Part shown: positions 25,651 through 35,158 of the stretch, in pieces | Layout of the letters: every line of letters begins with the position of its first letter | Numbering within the stretch: the stretch's first letter is position 1 | Source: Pontibacter sp. G13 | Lineage (GTDB): Bacteria > Bacteroidota > Bacteroidia > J057 | Reading direction: 5' to 3' | Length of the DNA stretch: 64,000 nucleotides | Assembly: GCF_031851795.1 (NCBI RefSeq) | Contig: NZ_CP134696.1 | Location: 4,732,501 to 4,796,500, forward strand | Position numbers and translations under genes: made by a program | Notes under the pieces: generated by a model | The model's database searches: none | The model's input: only the letters and a program-made list of their open reading frames with translations | Told to the model about the DNA's origin: nothing

Positions 25651-26062
25651 AATGGGTGTGTAATTGAGAAGTTTAGGCGGTTAGCGATATCGACGAATCT
25701 CACGTATCTGGGTTGGTTTGACACGTCATTTCCTTCAAACTACACGATTTGCCGCAGGACTCCTACGCCCTTTAGGCTCAGCTATTACAGCCACACATTT
25801 TCCTCTCCGAATTCTCAAATATTATGTTATATTTGATTCATAGGGTCGTACAGTTTGTTTAATCATGCTATGTGCTTCCCGATTCGTTTTTTGACATGCC
25901 GCCTCTTCAAATTACATGATTCGATGTACTGCGAATGAATCAGGGGATGCTCGGAATTTCCGAAAATCCTAATTCACGTAAGAATAAATCTTCATCGATC
26001 TGTCAAATCGTTTTTACCTGCTCTATATTAGCATCAAATCTCTTGGAAATTCCAGATCTATC
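25651..26062. other. Divergent intergenic region (promoters of tetR operon and MORN gene)
   Basis: 412 bp without a gene. It contains an exact TAnnTTTG -7-like box, TATATTTG at 25828-25835, but no TTTG/TTG box at the usual distance upstream, so promoter status is uncertain. No operator-like palindrome was seen. Confidence 0.35.
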
Positions 26063-27076
26063 ATGAACTTTATCTACACACCACTTACCGTCCTTTGGGT
26101 GATGGTTGCATCCATTACTGCCCTCCAAGGACAAGACCAAGGACATTGCAAAGGTGATTGCTACACTGGTAGGGGAACATTTACCTACACCAATGGAGAT
26201 GTCTACAAAGGGCAATTCTACAATGGCAAGCGCCAAGGCAAAGGCACCTATTCCATGCGAAGTGGAGACACGTATGAAGGCGAATGGAAAAAAGATCTCA
26301 TGCACGGGACAGGATCTTATACCTACCGTTCAGGAGATGTGTATGTGGGGGATTTTGAGGAAGGAAAGATGAATGGAAAAGGGACTTTCACCTTTAGCGA
26401 TGGAAGCCAATATGTAGGAGAATGGAAAGACGATTATCAGCAGGGCAAGGGAACGTTGACCTATCCCTCCGGCACTGAGATTTCAGGTGTTTGGAACAAA
26501 GGAAAGGCTACGGGATCTGCCATTTATTACTATGACAACGGAGACGTGTATGAAGGGGATTTTGTAGACAATAAACGCCAAGGCAATGGAAAGCTCACCA
26601 GCGCCAGCGGCCATGTCTATGAAGGTATGTGGGAAAACGGCAGAAAACACGGTCAAGGAAAAATGACCTTTGCAAGTGGAACTGTCTACGATGGCAATTG
26701 GGATTTGGGGCGTATGAACGGTGAAGGAACTTTGTGGACAGCTGCAGGAGACCAATATCTCGGGAGTTTCCGGAATGGAAAATACCACGGAAGCGGGAAA
26801 TTGATCCATACAAACGGAGATATTTACGAAGGAGAATGGTTGAATGGCAGAAAACACGGAAAAGGTACGTATATTTACAGTGACGGAAGTCAGTACTCCG
26901 GAGACTGGAACATGGACCGCCGACACGGAGAAGGAACTTTTGCTTTTGCAAATGGAGATGTGTACGAGGGAGCGTTCAACGGCGGCAAACAACATGGTTC
27001 AGGTAAACTGACTACTTCCAGCGGCGAAATCCTGGAAGGAACATTTTCACACGGAAGATTCCATTCTGAAAATTAA
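26063..27076 (+). CDS. Secreted MORN-repeat protein
   Basis: A 337-residue protein with a signal peptide (residues 1-24, ending ALQGQ). It is then built almost entirely of MORN repeats with a 23-residue period. About thirteen units each show G-x-Y-x-G plus G-x(3)-G-x-G-x-x, for example GDTYEGEW-KKDLMHGTGSY, GDVYEGDFVDNKRQGNGKL and GDIYEGEWLNGRKHGKGTY. In other proteins MORN hairpins form long twisted sheets used in lipid or protein binding; exported bacterial forms are common in Bacteroidota and poorly characterised. No sorting domain or lipobox is visible, so it is probably periplasmic or outer-membrane associated. A terminator follows at 27101, making the gene monocistronic. Confidence 0.92.
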   Translation: MNFIYTPLTVLWVMVASITALQGQDQGHCKGDCYTGRGTFTYTNGDVYKGQFYNGKRQGKGTYSMRSGDTYEGEWKKDLMHGTGSYTYRSGDVYVGDFEEGKMNGKGTFTFSDGSQYVGEWKDDYQQGKGTLTYPSGTEISGVWNKGKATGSAIYYYDNGDVYEGDFVDNKRQGNGKLTSASGHVYEGMWENGRKHGQGKMTFASGTVYDGNWDLGRMNGEGTLWTAAGDQYLGSFRNGKYHGSGKLIHTNGDIYEGEWLNGRKHGKGTYIYSDGSQYSGDWNMDRRHGEGTFAFANGDVYEGAFNGGKQHGSGKLTTSSGEILEGTFSHGRFHSEN

Positions 27077-27100
27077 ATCAGAATCTCGGTTGATAGGTGG

Positions 27101-27132
27101 AAGATTGGCCTTCGGGTCAATCTTTTCTTTTT
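27101..27132 (+). terminator. Rho-independent terminator after the MORN gene
   Basis: Stem AAGATTG (27101-27107) / CAATCTT (27118-27124) with additional G-C pairs and a TTCG tetraloop, then TTCTTTTT. Confidence 0.85.
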
Positions 27133-27242
27133 ATGGCAACCTATCAATGGTTTGGACCTTATCGAAGCAACGAGTAAGTTTCAAGGTAAGCCGGCATCTA
27201 GCCTGACCCACTGGGGTCTTGTTTCGGTTCAAACCTCCTCCT

Positions 27243-29639
27243 ATGAAACTGTTTGCTCGCATCTCCTTCTTCACCATCCTGCTGATGGTATTCATCGGCC
27301 TCGGTGGTTGGCTCTTCTTGAGATCTTCCCTTCCCACCTACAGCGGTACCAAAAAGCTGCCCACCTTATCCCAAGCTGTAACGGTTCAATTCGACTACTA
27401 CGGGATTCCTCACATCAAGGCCCAAACTGAAAGGGATGCCTATCGTGCATTGGGATATGTCCACGCACAAGAGCGATTGTTACAAATGGACATGATCCGC
27501 CGTGTCGCAGAAGGGAGATTGTCCGAAGTGCTCGGCCCCTCCATGTTGGAGACGGACATCTTTTTTCGGACGTTGGGGATTCGTCAGGCCGCCCAGCAAG
27601 CAGCACTCAGACTGAGAACCCAAGAAACCAGCTTTCATTTGGAGATGGCGGAAGCCTATCTCGAAGGTGTCAATACCTTCATCATATCAGGGCCAACCCC
27701 CATCGAATATCAGCTCATGGGAATGACCAAGGAGCCATTTGGGTTGGAACAGGTCTATGAGGTGGCTGGATACATGGCAGTGGGATTTGCGCTCGGTTTC
27801 AAATACGACCCTCTGCTCCAGAAAATCCACGACAAGCTCGGCCCAGAATACCTACAAGATCTGTCGCTCGGATATGTACCCAATACCCAAACCATTCAGC
27901 GGACCTTCAAGCATCAGGAGGCCGCCCAAGAATCTCAAGCCTCCCTGTCGTCGGCTATTCACGGTGTCCTGAAGGGATTGCCCACGCCGATGCTCGTAGG
28001 CTCCAATGCATGGGTGATTGGCCCAACGAAAACGGAGGATGGTCAAGCCATTTTTGCCAACGATCCCCACATCGGATTTTCTCAGCCTGCGGTGTGGTAT
28101 GAGGCGCACTTGATGGCTCCGGGCATGGATATTTATGGATACCACTTGGCCGGGTTCCCATTTGCTCCGCTTGGGCATACTCGCGGACATGCCATCGGCA
28201 TCACGATGTTGGAAAACGATGACGTGAATTTCTATATCGAACGCGTCAATCCCGACAATCCCAACCAGGTGTGGGAAGAGGATCATTGGGCAGATGTCTC
28301 CATTCGTTACGATACCATTCGCATCAAGGGAGCGAAGGATTCTGCCATTTCCATTCGATCTACTCGACATGGCCCGATTGTCAACGATGCCTTTTCTCAG
28401 GTTGAAGACGAGCGCACGATCTCACTTTGGTGGTCCTATCTGAAGGCGCCGGGAGATTTGTTGGGGGCTGCGTATGGGCTATTGCATGCCCAAGATATGA
28501 CAGATGCCAGAGAAGCGGCTTCACTCATTGGTGCCCCGGGGTTGAATATCATGTATGGCGACACCTCAGGGAACTTTGCATGGTGGGCGGCTGCCAAACT
28601 TCCGATTATTCCCGACTATCTAGAAACCAAGCTATTTCTCGATGGCGCTTCTGGCGAAGAAGAGCTTGACAGCTATCTTCCATTTTCGGCCAATCCACGT
28701 GCGGAAAATCCTCCCGAGGGATTTGTCTATTCGGCCAACAACCAACCTGCTCCGGATGCAGATGGATATATGAAAGGATATTTTGCACCTCAGGATCGGG
28801 CGTTGAGGATCGTATCCCAACTCAATGAAAACAATAGCTGGTCAGTATCACAGGTAGAAGATCTAATCCTCGACAATGTAAGCCCTACCAAACCCAAGAT
28901 GATTGCACGAATCAAGGATGCGATCGTTTCTGATGGAAAACTAGGAAAACGTGCCTGGGAGCGGCTGCGAAAATGGGATGGGAACCACGACTTGGAATCC
29001 ATAGAGCCTACGCTTTACTATGCATGGATGTATCAGCTCTTGAGACTCACCTTGGCAGATGAGCTCGGTCCTGAGGATTTTGAAGTGGCTCAGGGATCAT
29101 TTTTTCTGAAGCGCAGCCTGCCTCAGTTGATGCTGAATGACAGCTCCGTCTGGTGGAACAATATTCACACTGCCGGCATGGAGTCTCGGGAGGAAATACT
29201 CAATCTTGCTTGGCAGAAAGCGATTCAGGTACTCGAAAATCGTTTCGGGAATAAGCTGGAGAATTGGCAGTGGCAGTATGCCCATCAAATCATTCATGAA
29301 CATCCCATTGGCAGAGCTGGAATCTTGGAGTCCACCTTCAATGTCGGGCCATTTCCTTCTTTCGGCGGGCGCGAGGTCATCAATTTCTCTGGGTTTGATC
29401 TGAATGAAACGGGGACCTATCTCTCCAAGAAAGGCCCTAGTCGCCGTACGATCATATCGATGGCAGATCCTGCTCAGTCTATTTCTATCATTCCCACAGG
29501 ACAATCTGGGCATTTCATGAGCAAGCACTACAGCGATCAGGCTCATTTGTTCAACGAAGGAAGGTTCCGCCCCCAACTGATGAATGAATCGGAGATCGCC
29601 GCCCAAGCAATAGGTACCCTGGTCCTGAAGCCTCGCTAG
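27243..29639 (+). CDS. Penicillin acylase family Ntn-hydrolase
   Basis: A 798-residue protein. An N-terminal signal anchor (MKLFARISFFTILLMVF) is followed by a penicillin amidase (S45) precursor. The A-chain begins with the conserved YGIPHIKA and LGYVHAQERLLQMD region. The autoprocessing site is LVGSNAWVIG: S254 becomes the N-terminal nucleophile of the B-chain. Further conserved residues are FANDPHIGFS and the aspartate/asparagine region GFPFAPLGHTRGHAIGIT. Relatives are periplasmic amidohydrolases cleaving beta-lactam side chains or N-acyl homoserine lactones. Which acyl amide is used here cannot be read from the sequence; lactone acylase (quorum quenching) is a live alternative. The ATG at 27243 is preferred because it precedes the hydrophobic core. 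DUF445 follows 118 bp downstream. Confidence 0.9.
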   Translation: MKLFARISFFTILLMVFIGLGGWLFLRSSLPTYSGTKKLPTLSQAVTVQFDYYGIPHIKAQTERDAYRALGYVHAQERLLQMDMIRRVAEGRLSEVLGPSMLETDIFFRTLGIRQAAQQAALRLRTQETSFHLEMAEAYLEGVNTFIISGPTPIEYQLMGMTKEPFGLEQVYEVAGYMAVGFALGFKYDPLLQKIHDKLGPEYLQDLSLGYVPNTQTIQRTFKHQEAAQESQASLSSAIHGVLKGLPTPMLVGSNAWVIGPTKTEDGQAIFANDPHIGFSQPAVWYEAHLMAPGMDIYGYHLAGFPFAPLGHTRGHAIGITMLENDDVNFYIERVNPDNPNQVWEEDHWADVSIRYDTIRIKGAKDSAISIRSTRHGPIVNDAFSQVEDERTISLWWSYLKAPGDLLGAAYGLLHAQDMTDAREAASLIGAPGLNIMYGDTSGNFAWWAAAKLPIIPDYLETKLFLDGASGEEELDSYLPFSANPRAENPPEGFVYSANNQPAPDADGYMKGYFAPQDRALRIVSQLNENNSWSVSQVEDLILDNVSPTKPKMIARIKDAIVSDGKLGKRAWERLRKWDGNHDLESIEPTLYYAWMYQLLRLTLADELGPEDFEVAQGSFFLKRSLPQLMLNDSSVWWNNIHTAGMESREEILNLAWQKAIQVLENRFGNKLENWQWQYAHQIIHEHPIGRAGILESTFNVGPFPSFGGREVINFSGFDLNETGTYLSKKGPSRRTIISMADPAQSISIIPTGQSGHFMSKHYSDQAHLFNEGRFRPQLMNESEIAAQAIGTLVLKPR

Positions 29640-29757
29640 GCGATTGCTTGCTTGGATGTAAGTTCGAATTCAGTTATCCAGCGTGGACTTCCGGCAAAAG
29701 CGGTACCTTTCCTTACCTCAATATTTTCGTTCATTTTTTGGACCCTTCCGGAATCCT

Positions 29758-31026
29758 ATGTGGAGCGAACTCCAAGCTTTATGGGATCACCCTGACTTCT
29801 GGAAATATGCCTGTATCCCCTTCATCAGTGCGATTGTAGGCTGGGGAACCAATGTCCTCGCCCTACAGATGACCTTTCAACCCATCGAGTTTGTCGGAAT
29901 CGGCAAGCTCGGATGGCAAGGGATCATTCCGAGTCGAGCGCCCGAGATGGCCGGCAAGGCTGTAGATATCATGACTCGGAAACTCATCACGATGGAGGAG
30001 CGATTTGAGCAGATCGATGCGCTTCAACTGGCCGAAGAGTTGGAGCCGAGTATGTATCGGTTATCTGTGGCGATCGTGGACGAAGTGGTGGCCGAGCAGG
30101 CACCCTTGGTATGGGATGGAACCCCCACATGGGTCAAGCAACAGATCTATGTGCGCATTTCTGAGGAATTGCCGGACATCATGGAAGAATTGCTGGAGGA
30201 TATCAAACTCAATATCAACCAGCTTTTTGATTTGAGGGGAATGGTCGTGGAGGCGTTGAAATCGGACAAGGCCCTGCTCAATGAGATTTTCCTGCGGGTG
30301 GGAGATGCCGAGTTTGCATTCATCAAGCGGTCAGGCTTCTATTTCGGGGGAGTATTTGGGATCGCACAGATGGTAGCTGTTTGGGGTGCCAATGAATGGG
30401 GGTGGTGGGGAGCCTCTGCGGGGGAATGGATCTTACCGCTTGCAGGCTTATTTGTGGGATGGGCGACCAACTTCTTGGCGTTGAAAATGATCTTCCTCCC
30501 TATTCACGCCTATCGCTTCGGGCCGTGGCGGATTCAGGGCCTATTCCTCAAGCGCCAGATGGAAGTATCTGAGTCCTACGCAAAGATTGTCGCTCATCGC
30601 ATATTGACGGCAGAGGCGATATTTCAGCAATTGCTATCCGGTCCGGCCTCGGATCGGCTCATGACCCTCATCCAACGACACATCAAACGAGCCATCGACC
30701 ACACTGCTGGAATCTCAAAATCTTGGGTACTGCTTGTCCGTGGCGCCGATGAATATCGTCACATCAAGGACCGGATCTCGGAGCGATTTCTGGAAGAATT
30801 GCCGGGTGCTGTACAACTCATGCTCGACTATACGTCAGAGGTGATGGATATCGAAGGCACGCTAAGATCGCGGATGCAGGTACTCGGTCCCAGATCCTTT
30901 GTAGGGTTTTTGCGGCCTGTCTTTCAGGCAGATGAATGGAAGCTCATCTTGGTGGGAGCGGTCTTGGGGTTTGCGGCGGGAATGGCCCAATGGGTGTGGA
31001 TGTTTGGGCAGGGGGTGAGCGGTTGA
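29758..31026 (+). CDS. DUF445-family membrane protein
   Basis: A 422-residue protein matching DUF445. The N-terminal hydrophobic segment FWKYACIPFISAIVGWGTNVLA carries the WxTN motif. It is repeated in the central half as LPLAGLFVGWATNFLALKMIF, and the C-terminus has a third hydrophobic segment (LILVGAVLGFAAGMAQW). DUF445 proteins of other bacteria (YheB/YlbC/YjiN types) are inner-membrane proteins of unknown role. The two GW(G/A)TN segments are separated by an amphipathic helical region of about 180 residues. The ATG at 29758 is chosen over an upstream GTG (29683) because the latter adds basic residues not typical of the family, but this is uncertain. It is same-strand with the penicillin-acylase gene. 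Confidence 0.83.
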   Translation: MWSELQALWDHPDFWKYACIPFISAIVGWGTNVLALQMTFQPIEFVGIGKLGWQGIIPSRAPEMAGKAVDIMTRKLITMEERFEQIDALQLAEELEPSMYRLSVAIVDEVVAEQAPLVWDGTPTWVKQQIYVRISEELPDIMEELLEDIKLNINQLFDLRGMVVEALKSDKALLNEIFLRVGDAEFAFIKRSGFYFGGVFGIAQMVAVWGANEWGWWGASAGEWILPLAGLFVGWATNFLALKMIFLPIHAYRFGPWRIQGLFLKRQMEVSESYAKIVAHRILTAEAIFQQLLSGPASDRLMTLIQRHIKRAIDHTAGISKSWVLLVRGADEYRHIKDRISERFLEELPGAVQLMLDYTSEVMDIEGTLRSRMQVLGPRSFVGFLRPVFQADEWKLILVGAVLGFAAGMAQWVWMFGQGVSG

Positions 31027-31305
31027 ACTAGCAAGAAAAGCGGTTGGAGTGTAAGTTTTTGAATGGGAAGGAAAGGGGGATTCGTATAATGTAAGATCTG
31101 TGACTGTTGACTTGACGTAAAGATGCCAAATGGGGTGGGAAGATATGAAAGACTTTTTCCATTCGTGAAAGCATTTTGATGAATAGCGAAGTATGATAAT
31201 GCGGGATGAGATGTAATATTTTCAATTCTTTCACGTTGGAAAGCATTTTTTGAGGATCTTTCTTGTGTAAGCTATTGTAACGCTCATGCTGTAATCCCTG
31301 GTTTC

Positions 31306-32490
31306 ATGTTTTCACGCACGTTAGGTTTTCTGCTGCTTTGTTCCCTGTTTGCTCTGACCACCAGCCCTGTAAAGGGTAAGGATATGTCACTGGAACGCGT
31401 CATCAACCGACTGATCTCGGGGTATGACTTGACCACAGACAATCAATTCAAGCTTGCTGCCTTCGCAGAGATGAAGGGTATGATCTCTGAGAATGGAGCC
31501 CTTGAATTGGACTTTGGAGGACTCGGTCATCTCACCTTCTATGAAAAGAACCTCCTCTTCAAACCTACCGGAAAGGGAGTTTACCACCTAGACAAAAAAC
31601 AGCGAGGTACGGAAGGATCAAAAATGATCAATGCCGAGTTGGACATTATTTTCGAACACATCATGTTGTTGGGAAATCACCAAGCTTCGGCCGAGAAAAT
31701 TGCCTTTGTCAATGAACATCTCGCCAAAAAGAACCTTGAGCCATTCACCAAGATTTTCGTTCGCCACATCCTCCTAAAATTCGGAGATTATCACCCAGAA
31801 GATCAGGAAGTGGTTTTCCACACCGAATCTCTCCCCAAAAATGGAATGATGGATGTCGATCCCAAGCGATTGATCAAGCGGCATACCACCCCACTTTCCA
31901 TCCGCCTCAATGAGGACGAACTTAAAGGGTTCTATCTGGATATCGGAGGTTCCGTATTTGTGGAAGATGTTGATCGTGAGGTGTTTTATGCAACTGGCGA
32001 GGCCTACAGCTACAATGTTGCTGCCTTCAAGTTATTTGCCCAGAAATTGTTTGTGCAGACAGTCCAGCATATCTCTCAAGATGAGTCAGAAAGATTGGAC
32101 AAGCACGCTCGGCATTCTGAGGCAGTTGTCACCACAGTATTCACTGCCGATCCTACTGGTAGCCGTAAGCCTACCTTTGCCGATGCGAATGGAATGCTCC
32201 CGGGTCAACCGCATCCGGCTTCGGTGCCCAAAGGTTCCAATGGAATTGCGCCGCTGTACCACAAGATGAATTGGATTCCGATGATGCTGTCCATCCTCCG
32301 TACCAACGAGATCAACATTGGTGACTCGGACGTGATTGTCTATTTCGTCGACGAAAAATATTTCCCCAGCCTGTACGCTCAACTCACGAATGAAGAAAAG
32401 GATCGTGTAGACACATTTCTCGCCGATCGGGATCAAGGCGGTTATGCACGTCCACAATCCACTGCACATACTCAGGTTAGGCTAAATTAA
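31306..32490 (+). CDS. Secreted protein of unknown family
   Basis: A 394-residue protein with a signal peptide (MFSRTLGFLLLCSLFALTTS, cleavage near residue 24). The mature part is mixed alpha/beta with no recognised domain, no lipobox, no CTD and no obvious catalytic motif. Features that stand out are FKLAAFAEMKGM, two similar acidic-aromatic strands (DIGGSVFVEDVDREVFYATG and GDSDVIVYFVDEKYFPS), and a proline-rich linker around residues 300-310. It is preceded by 279 bp of non-coding DNA and followed by a strong terminator at 32505. No function is inferred. Confidence 0.75.
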   Translation: MFSRTLGFLLLCSLFALTTSPVKGKDMSLERVINRLISGYDLTTDNQFKLAAFAEMKGMISENGALELDFGGLGHLTFYEKNLLFKPTGKGVYHLDKKQRGTEGSKMINAELDIIFEHIMLLGNHQASAEKIAFVNEHLAKKNLEPFTKIFVRHILLKFGDYHPEDQEVVFHTESLPKNGMMDVDPKRLIKRHTTPLSIRLNEDELKGFYLDIGGSVFVEDVDREVFYATGEAYSYNVAAFKLFAQKLFVQTVQHISQDESERLDKHARHSEAVVTTVFTADPTGSRKPTFADANGMLPGQPHPASVPKGSNGIAPLYHKMNWIPMMLSILRTNEINIGDSDVIVYFVDEKYFPSLYAQLTNEEKDRVDTFLADRDQGGYARPQSTAHTQVRLN

Positions 32491-32504
32491 TATACCTGAA
32501 ACGG

Positions 32505-32547
32505 AAAGGAGGCGCCATCCAGATAGGATGAGCGCCTCCTTTGTTTT
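32505..32547 (+). terminator. Strong Rho-independent terminator
   Basis: Perfect 11-bp stem AAAGGAGGCGC / GCGCCTCCTTT (32505-32515 / 32532-32542), extended by CATCC/GGATG, with TTTGTTTTT after the stem. Confidence 0.93.
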
Positions 32548-32570
32548 TGGAGGGATCTGGAGTGCGGCTG

Positions 32571-32787
32571 GCAGGTGTGGCGTGAGTGGGCGTAATGGCG
32601 CGCCCCAAGGCGCGGTCCGAAAAGGAAGGAATGCATGACTAGAATTGGCCAGATAGACCAAGGGGGGAATCCCGCTCTGTGATCCCATCATCTGAGGACG
32701 GGAGTGAAACGGACCCATGCAGCACACGACCCCGCGACCCTGAATCCACGGGAGGAATGCATGCCCAGACGCGGGGGCACGCCCTAG
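32571..32787. repeat. GC-rich dispersed repeat (GACCCCGCGACC family), copy A
   Basis: Opens GGCTGGCAGGTGTGGCGTGA, passes GGCGCGGTCCGA and ends CGCGGGGGCACGCCC. It shares this order with copies at 21686-21870 (plus), 50289-50518 (inverted) and 50827-51047 (plus, degenerate). It sits directly after a terminator and before an AT-rich 300-bp stretch, which I read as the promoter region of the LamG gene. Confidence 0.75.
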
Positions 32788-33043
32788 CTTATCGAGCGTT
32801 AGGTAGAGTTTGATTTACGTTCATTGTGGGAAAGTTTATGAGTTTATTTTTCGTGATCTTTAAGTTCCTATTCCGGTGTTTCTAATGTATTGATTATTAA
32901 TTTAACATGAATTATATATGTGTGCGAAACATTCATGGGCTTATTTTATTTATAGGGAATGTGTTGGCGATTCTTGTTGGATGATTGTTTTTTTTATTAT
33001 GTTTAGATGTGAAATTAATTATTTCGAAATATTGGGTAACTGC

Positions 33044-33085
33044 TCCTATCTAAATTTTCAGTACAACTATTAATTTTAGATAGGA
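33044..33085 (+). promoter_or_regulatory. Hairpin overlapping the ribosome-binding site of the LamG gene
   Basis: Perfect 11-bp arms TCCTATCTAAA (33044-33054) and TTTAGATAGGA (33075-33085), 20-base loop. The right arm contains the AGGA Shine-Dalgarno-like sequence and ends two bases before ATG 33088. Folding would mask the start site. The trigger is unknown. Confidence 0.6.
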
Positions 33086-33087
33086 AG

Positions 33088-34923
33088 ATGAAAAAATCAA
33101 TCTTCTTTACAATTGCCATGTTGTGTGGCTTATGTTTTATGGGGATGGCGCAAACGCCTGTTGCCTCATACAACTTCAACGGAAACCTTTTGGATAATTC
33201 TAGTATCCACGATGGGGTTTTACAAGAACTCGTACCGGCTCCAACCGCAGCACAAATTCCCACCACGAATCCGGGTACTGTGACCTACGGGGATGACAGG
33301 TTTAATAATGCCAACTCTGCAGTGGTATTGAATGGAGTGGATGAATTCATTCAATACAATAGTATATCCCCTGGCTTCCAAATAGCCAACCCTCCTATAT
33401 CTATTTCAGCTTGGGTCTTTTTGGACAACGACAACCAATCTGATATGATTTTTTCCAATTCAATGGATTATGACGCCTATCATGGTGTCGCACTAAATAT
33501 TCTGGGCGATGGCGAGATTGTTCTTTCCTATTGTGACGGGGGACCGATCTCTCCCGCTAACCGAAGATCAGTGAGTTCCGGCCAAGTTGTTGTGCCTCCT
33601 GGCGAGTGGCACCATGTGGCTGCGGTAATCTCAGATTATGGATGGATAAACATGGAGCTTTATTTGGATGGGATAAGGTTATGTGTTGATTCTTCAGGTA
33701 CTGGGGGGGATCCCATATTCTATGGTAACAATGACAAGGGGTGGTCAGGTCTTGCAGATCCGCTTAACGGGAGCAATCAACTCTTGACCAATTTTCGATT
33801 TTTTGGAGGGCGATTGGATGATTTGGCATTGTATGATATCGCACTTACCGCTGAAATGATCGACTCTTTGGCAGGTGTTTCTTGCCAATTGGATACTATC
33901 TGCTCAGGGGAGTCTATCACGTTGACAGGCCCCTCTTCCAGCAATTATGTTTGGGAAAACCAACTAGGACAAACTATAGGAACTTCTCAAAGCATTTTGG
34001 TATCCCCATCTCAAACCACCACCTATTCCCTCATTGTAGGCGGGGCGAGTTGTTTGGATACATTGTGTTATGAGGTGGAAGTTAATGAGTCTATCACCAC
34101 AGAGATTGACACGGTGGTTTGTATCGGAGACTCCCTTCAACTAGATGGGGGAACCGGGATTAGTTATTCTTGGACTCCATCAACTGGCCTTTCTAATTCG
34201 AGCATTTCTAATCCATGGGCCTATCCTTCTGGTCCAATAGTTTATACGGGATTGGTTGAGCAAGTAAGCGGCTGTGTTGATACAGTGATATATGACATTT
34301 TTGCAGATTCTTGTGTGTCGGCATCTTGTTGTGACAATCCTATTGATGCTCAGCTTGCCTTTACTCAAGACCCCAATAATATTTATCATTTTACCTTCTA
34401 CAATCTGTCCACGGGCCCATTTGATGAAGTGATCCTCACTGTAGACGATAACATGGGAAGTGGTCCAGTGATCATGTACTCTGGTCCCAATACTGTTCCT
34501 TTGCTTGACGTTGTGCTTAATCGGGCAGATTTATTTGAGTTTTGCTTGACCGTGAGACGAACCATCCAGGTTAGAGACGGAACTACCAGAATTTGCGAAA
34601 GCACGATTTGCATGACCGTTTTCTCAGCAAGCAATCGGCCTGCATCTACCGAGATCCAATCCACCAATCCTGAGGCACAGGAGTCTTGGAATGTGTATCC
34701 CAATCCTACCTCATCTTTTCTGAATTTCGATTTTAGTGGACGAGACTCCGATCCTATCAACGTCTCCATCTATGACATGAGGGGGAGAGAAGTGCTATCC
34801 ACTCAGGTTTCAGGAGCTAAAATTGAAACAATATCCGTAGAACATCTGCCTGCAGGGGTTTATACGGTACGTGCAGCTGAAAGCGATCAAATCAGTGTCA
34901 AGCGTGTCATCATCCAGAGGTAA
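33088..34923 (+). CDS. LamG/concanavalin-like T9SS-sorted protein
   Basis: A 611-residue protein with a signal peptide (MKKSIFFTIAML ... GMA). Residues about 22-260 are a LamG/concanavalin A-like jelly roll: VASYNFNGNLLDNS, DEFIQYN, PPISISAWVF, GEWHHVAAVI, YLDGIRL and GRLDDLALYDIALTAEMI. Two Ig-like or PKD-like units follow (ICSGESITLTG, VCIGDSLQLDGG). A type A T9SS sorting domain ends the protein (VYPNPTSSFLNFDF, SIYDMRGREVLST, LPAGVYTVRA, KRVIIQ). LamG repeats usually bind glycans or surface ligands, so an exported lectin or adhesin is a reasonable inference. The ATG at 33088 follows AGGAAG, and a possible RBS-masking hairpin covers it. The gene is monocistronic: a terminator follows. Confidence 0.87.
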   Translation: MKKSIFFTIAMLCGLCFMGMAQTPVASYNFNGNLLDNSSIHDGVLQELVPAPTAAQIPTTNPGTVTYGDDRFNNANSAVVLNGVDEFIQYNSISPGFQIANPPISISAWVFLDNDNQSDMIFSNSMDYDAYHGVALNILGDGEIVLSYCDGGPISPANRRSVSSGQVVVPPGEWHHVAAVISDYGWINMELYLDGIRLCVDSSGTGGDPIFYGNNDKGWSGLADPLNGSNQLLTNFRFFGGRLDDLALYDIALTAEMIDSLAGVSCQLDTICSGESITLTGPSSSNYVWENQLGQTIGTSQSILVSPSQTTTYSLIVGGASCLDTLCYEVEVNESITTEIDTVVCIGDSLQLDGGTGISYSWTPSTGLSNSSISNPWAYPSGPIVYTGLVEQVSGCVDTVIYDIFADSCVSASCCDNPIDAQLAFTQDPNNIYHFTFYNLSTGPFDEVILTVDDNMGSGPVIMYSGPNTVPLLDVVLNRADLFEFCLTVRRTIQVRDGTTRICESTICMTVFSASNRPASTEIQSTNPEAQESWNVYPNPTSSFLNFDFSGRDSDPINVSIYDMRGREVLSTQVSGAKIETISVEHLPAGVYTVRAAESDQISVKRVIIQR

Positions 34924-34949
34924 TTCGTAGGATAGCCGCTAATACATTT

Positions 34950-34981
34950 CCCCGATCCTTCCTAGAAGGATCGGGGTTTTT
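34950..34981 (+). terminator. Rho-independent terminator after the LamG gene
   Basis: Perfect stem CCCCGATCCTT (34950-34960) / AAGGATCGGGG (34966-34976), five-base loop, then TTTTT. Confidence 0.95.
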
Positions 34982-35099
34982 CAACTGGAGCCCCTTTTGG
35001 TCAATAGCTTCCAAGCTTTAGGCCGGCGACCCTCCTTTTGAGTACTGATCAGGAAAGAGAGAAAGTCCCCAATCATGATCTAATTCATACCCCGCAAAC

Positions 35100-35129
35100 A
35101 AAAAGGGACTGCCCAAAATAGACAGTCCC
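35100..35129 (-). terminator. Rho-independent terminator of hutU
   Basis: On the minus strand the stem GGGACTG / CAGTCCC (11-base loop) is followed by TTTTT (35104-35100), 29 bp beyond the hutU stop. Confidence 0.85.
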
Positions 35130-35158
35130 GAATGTGTGGGTAAGTGTGCGTAGTGGCG

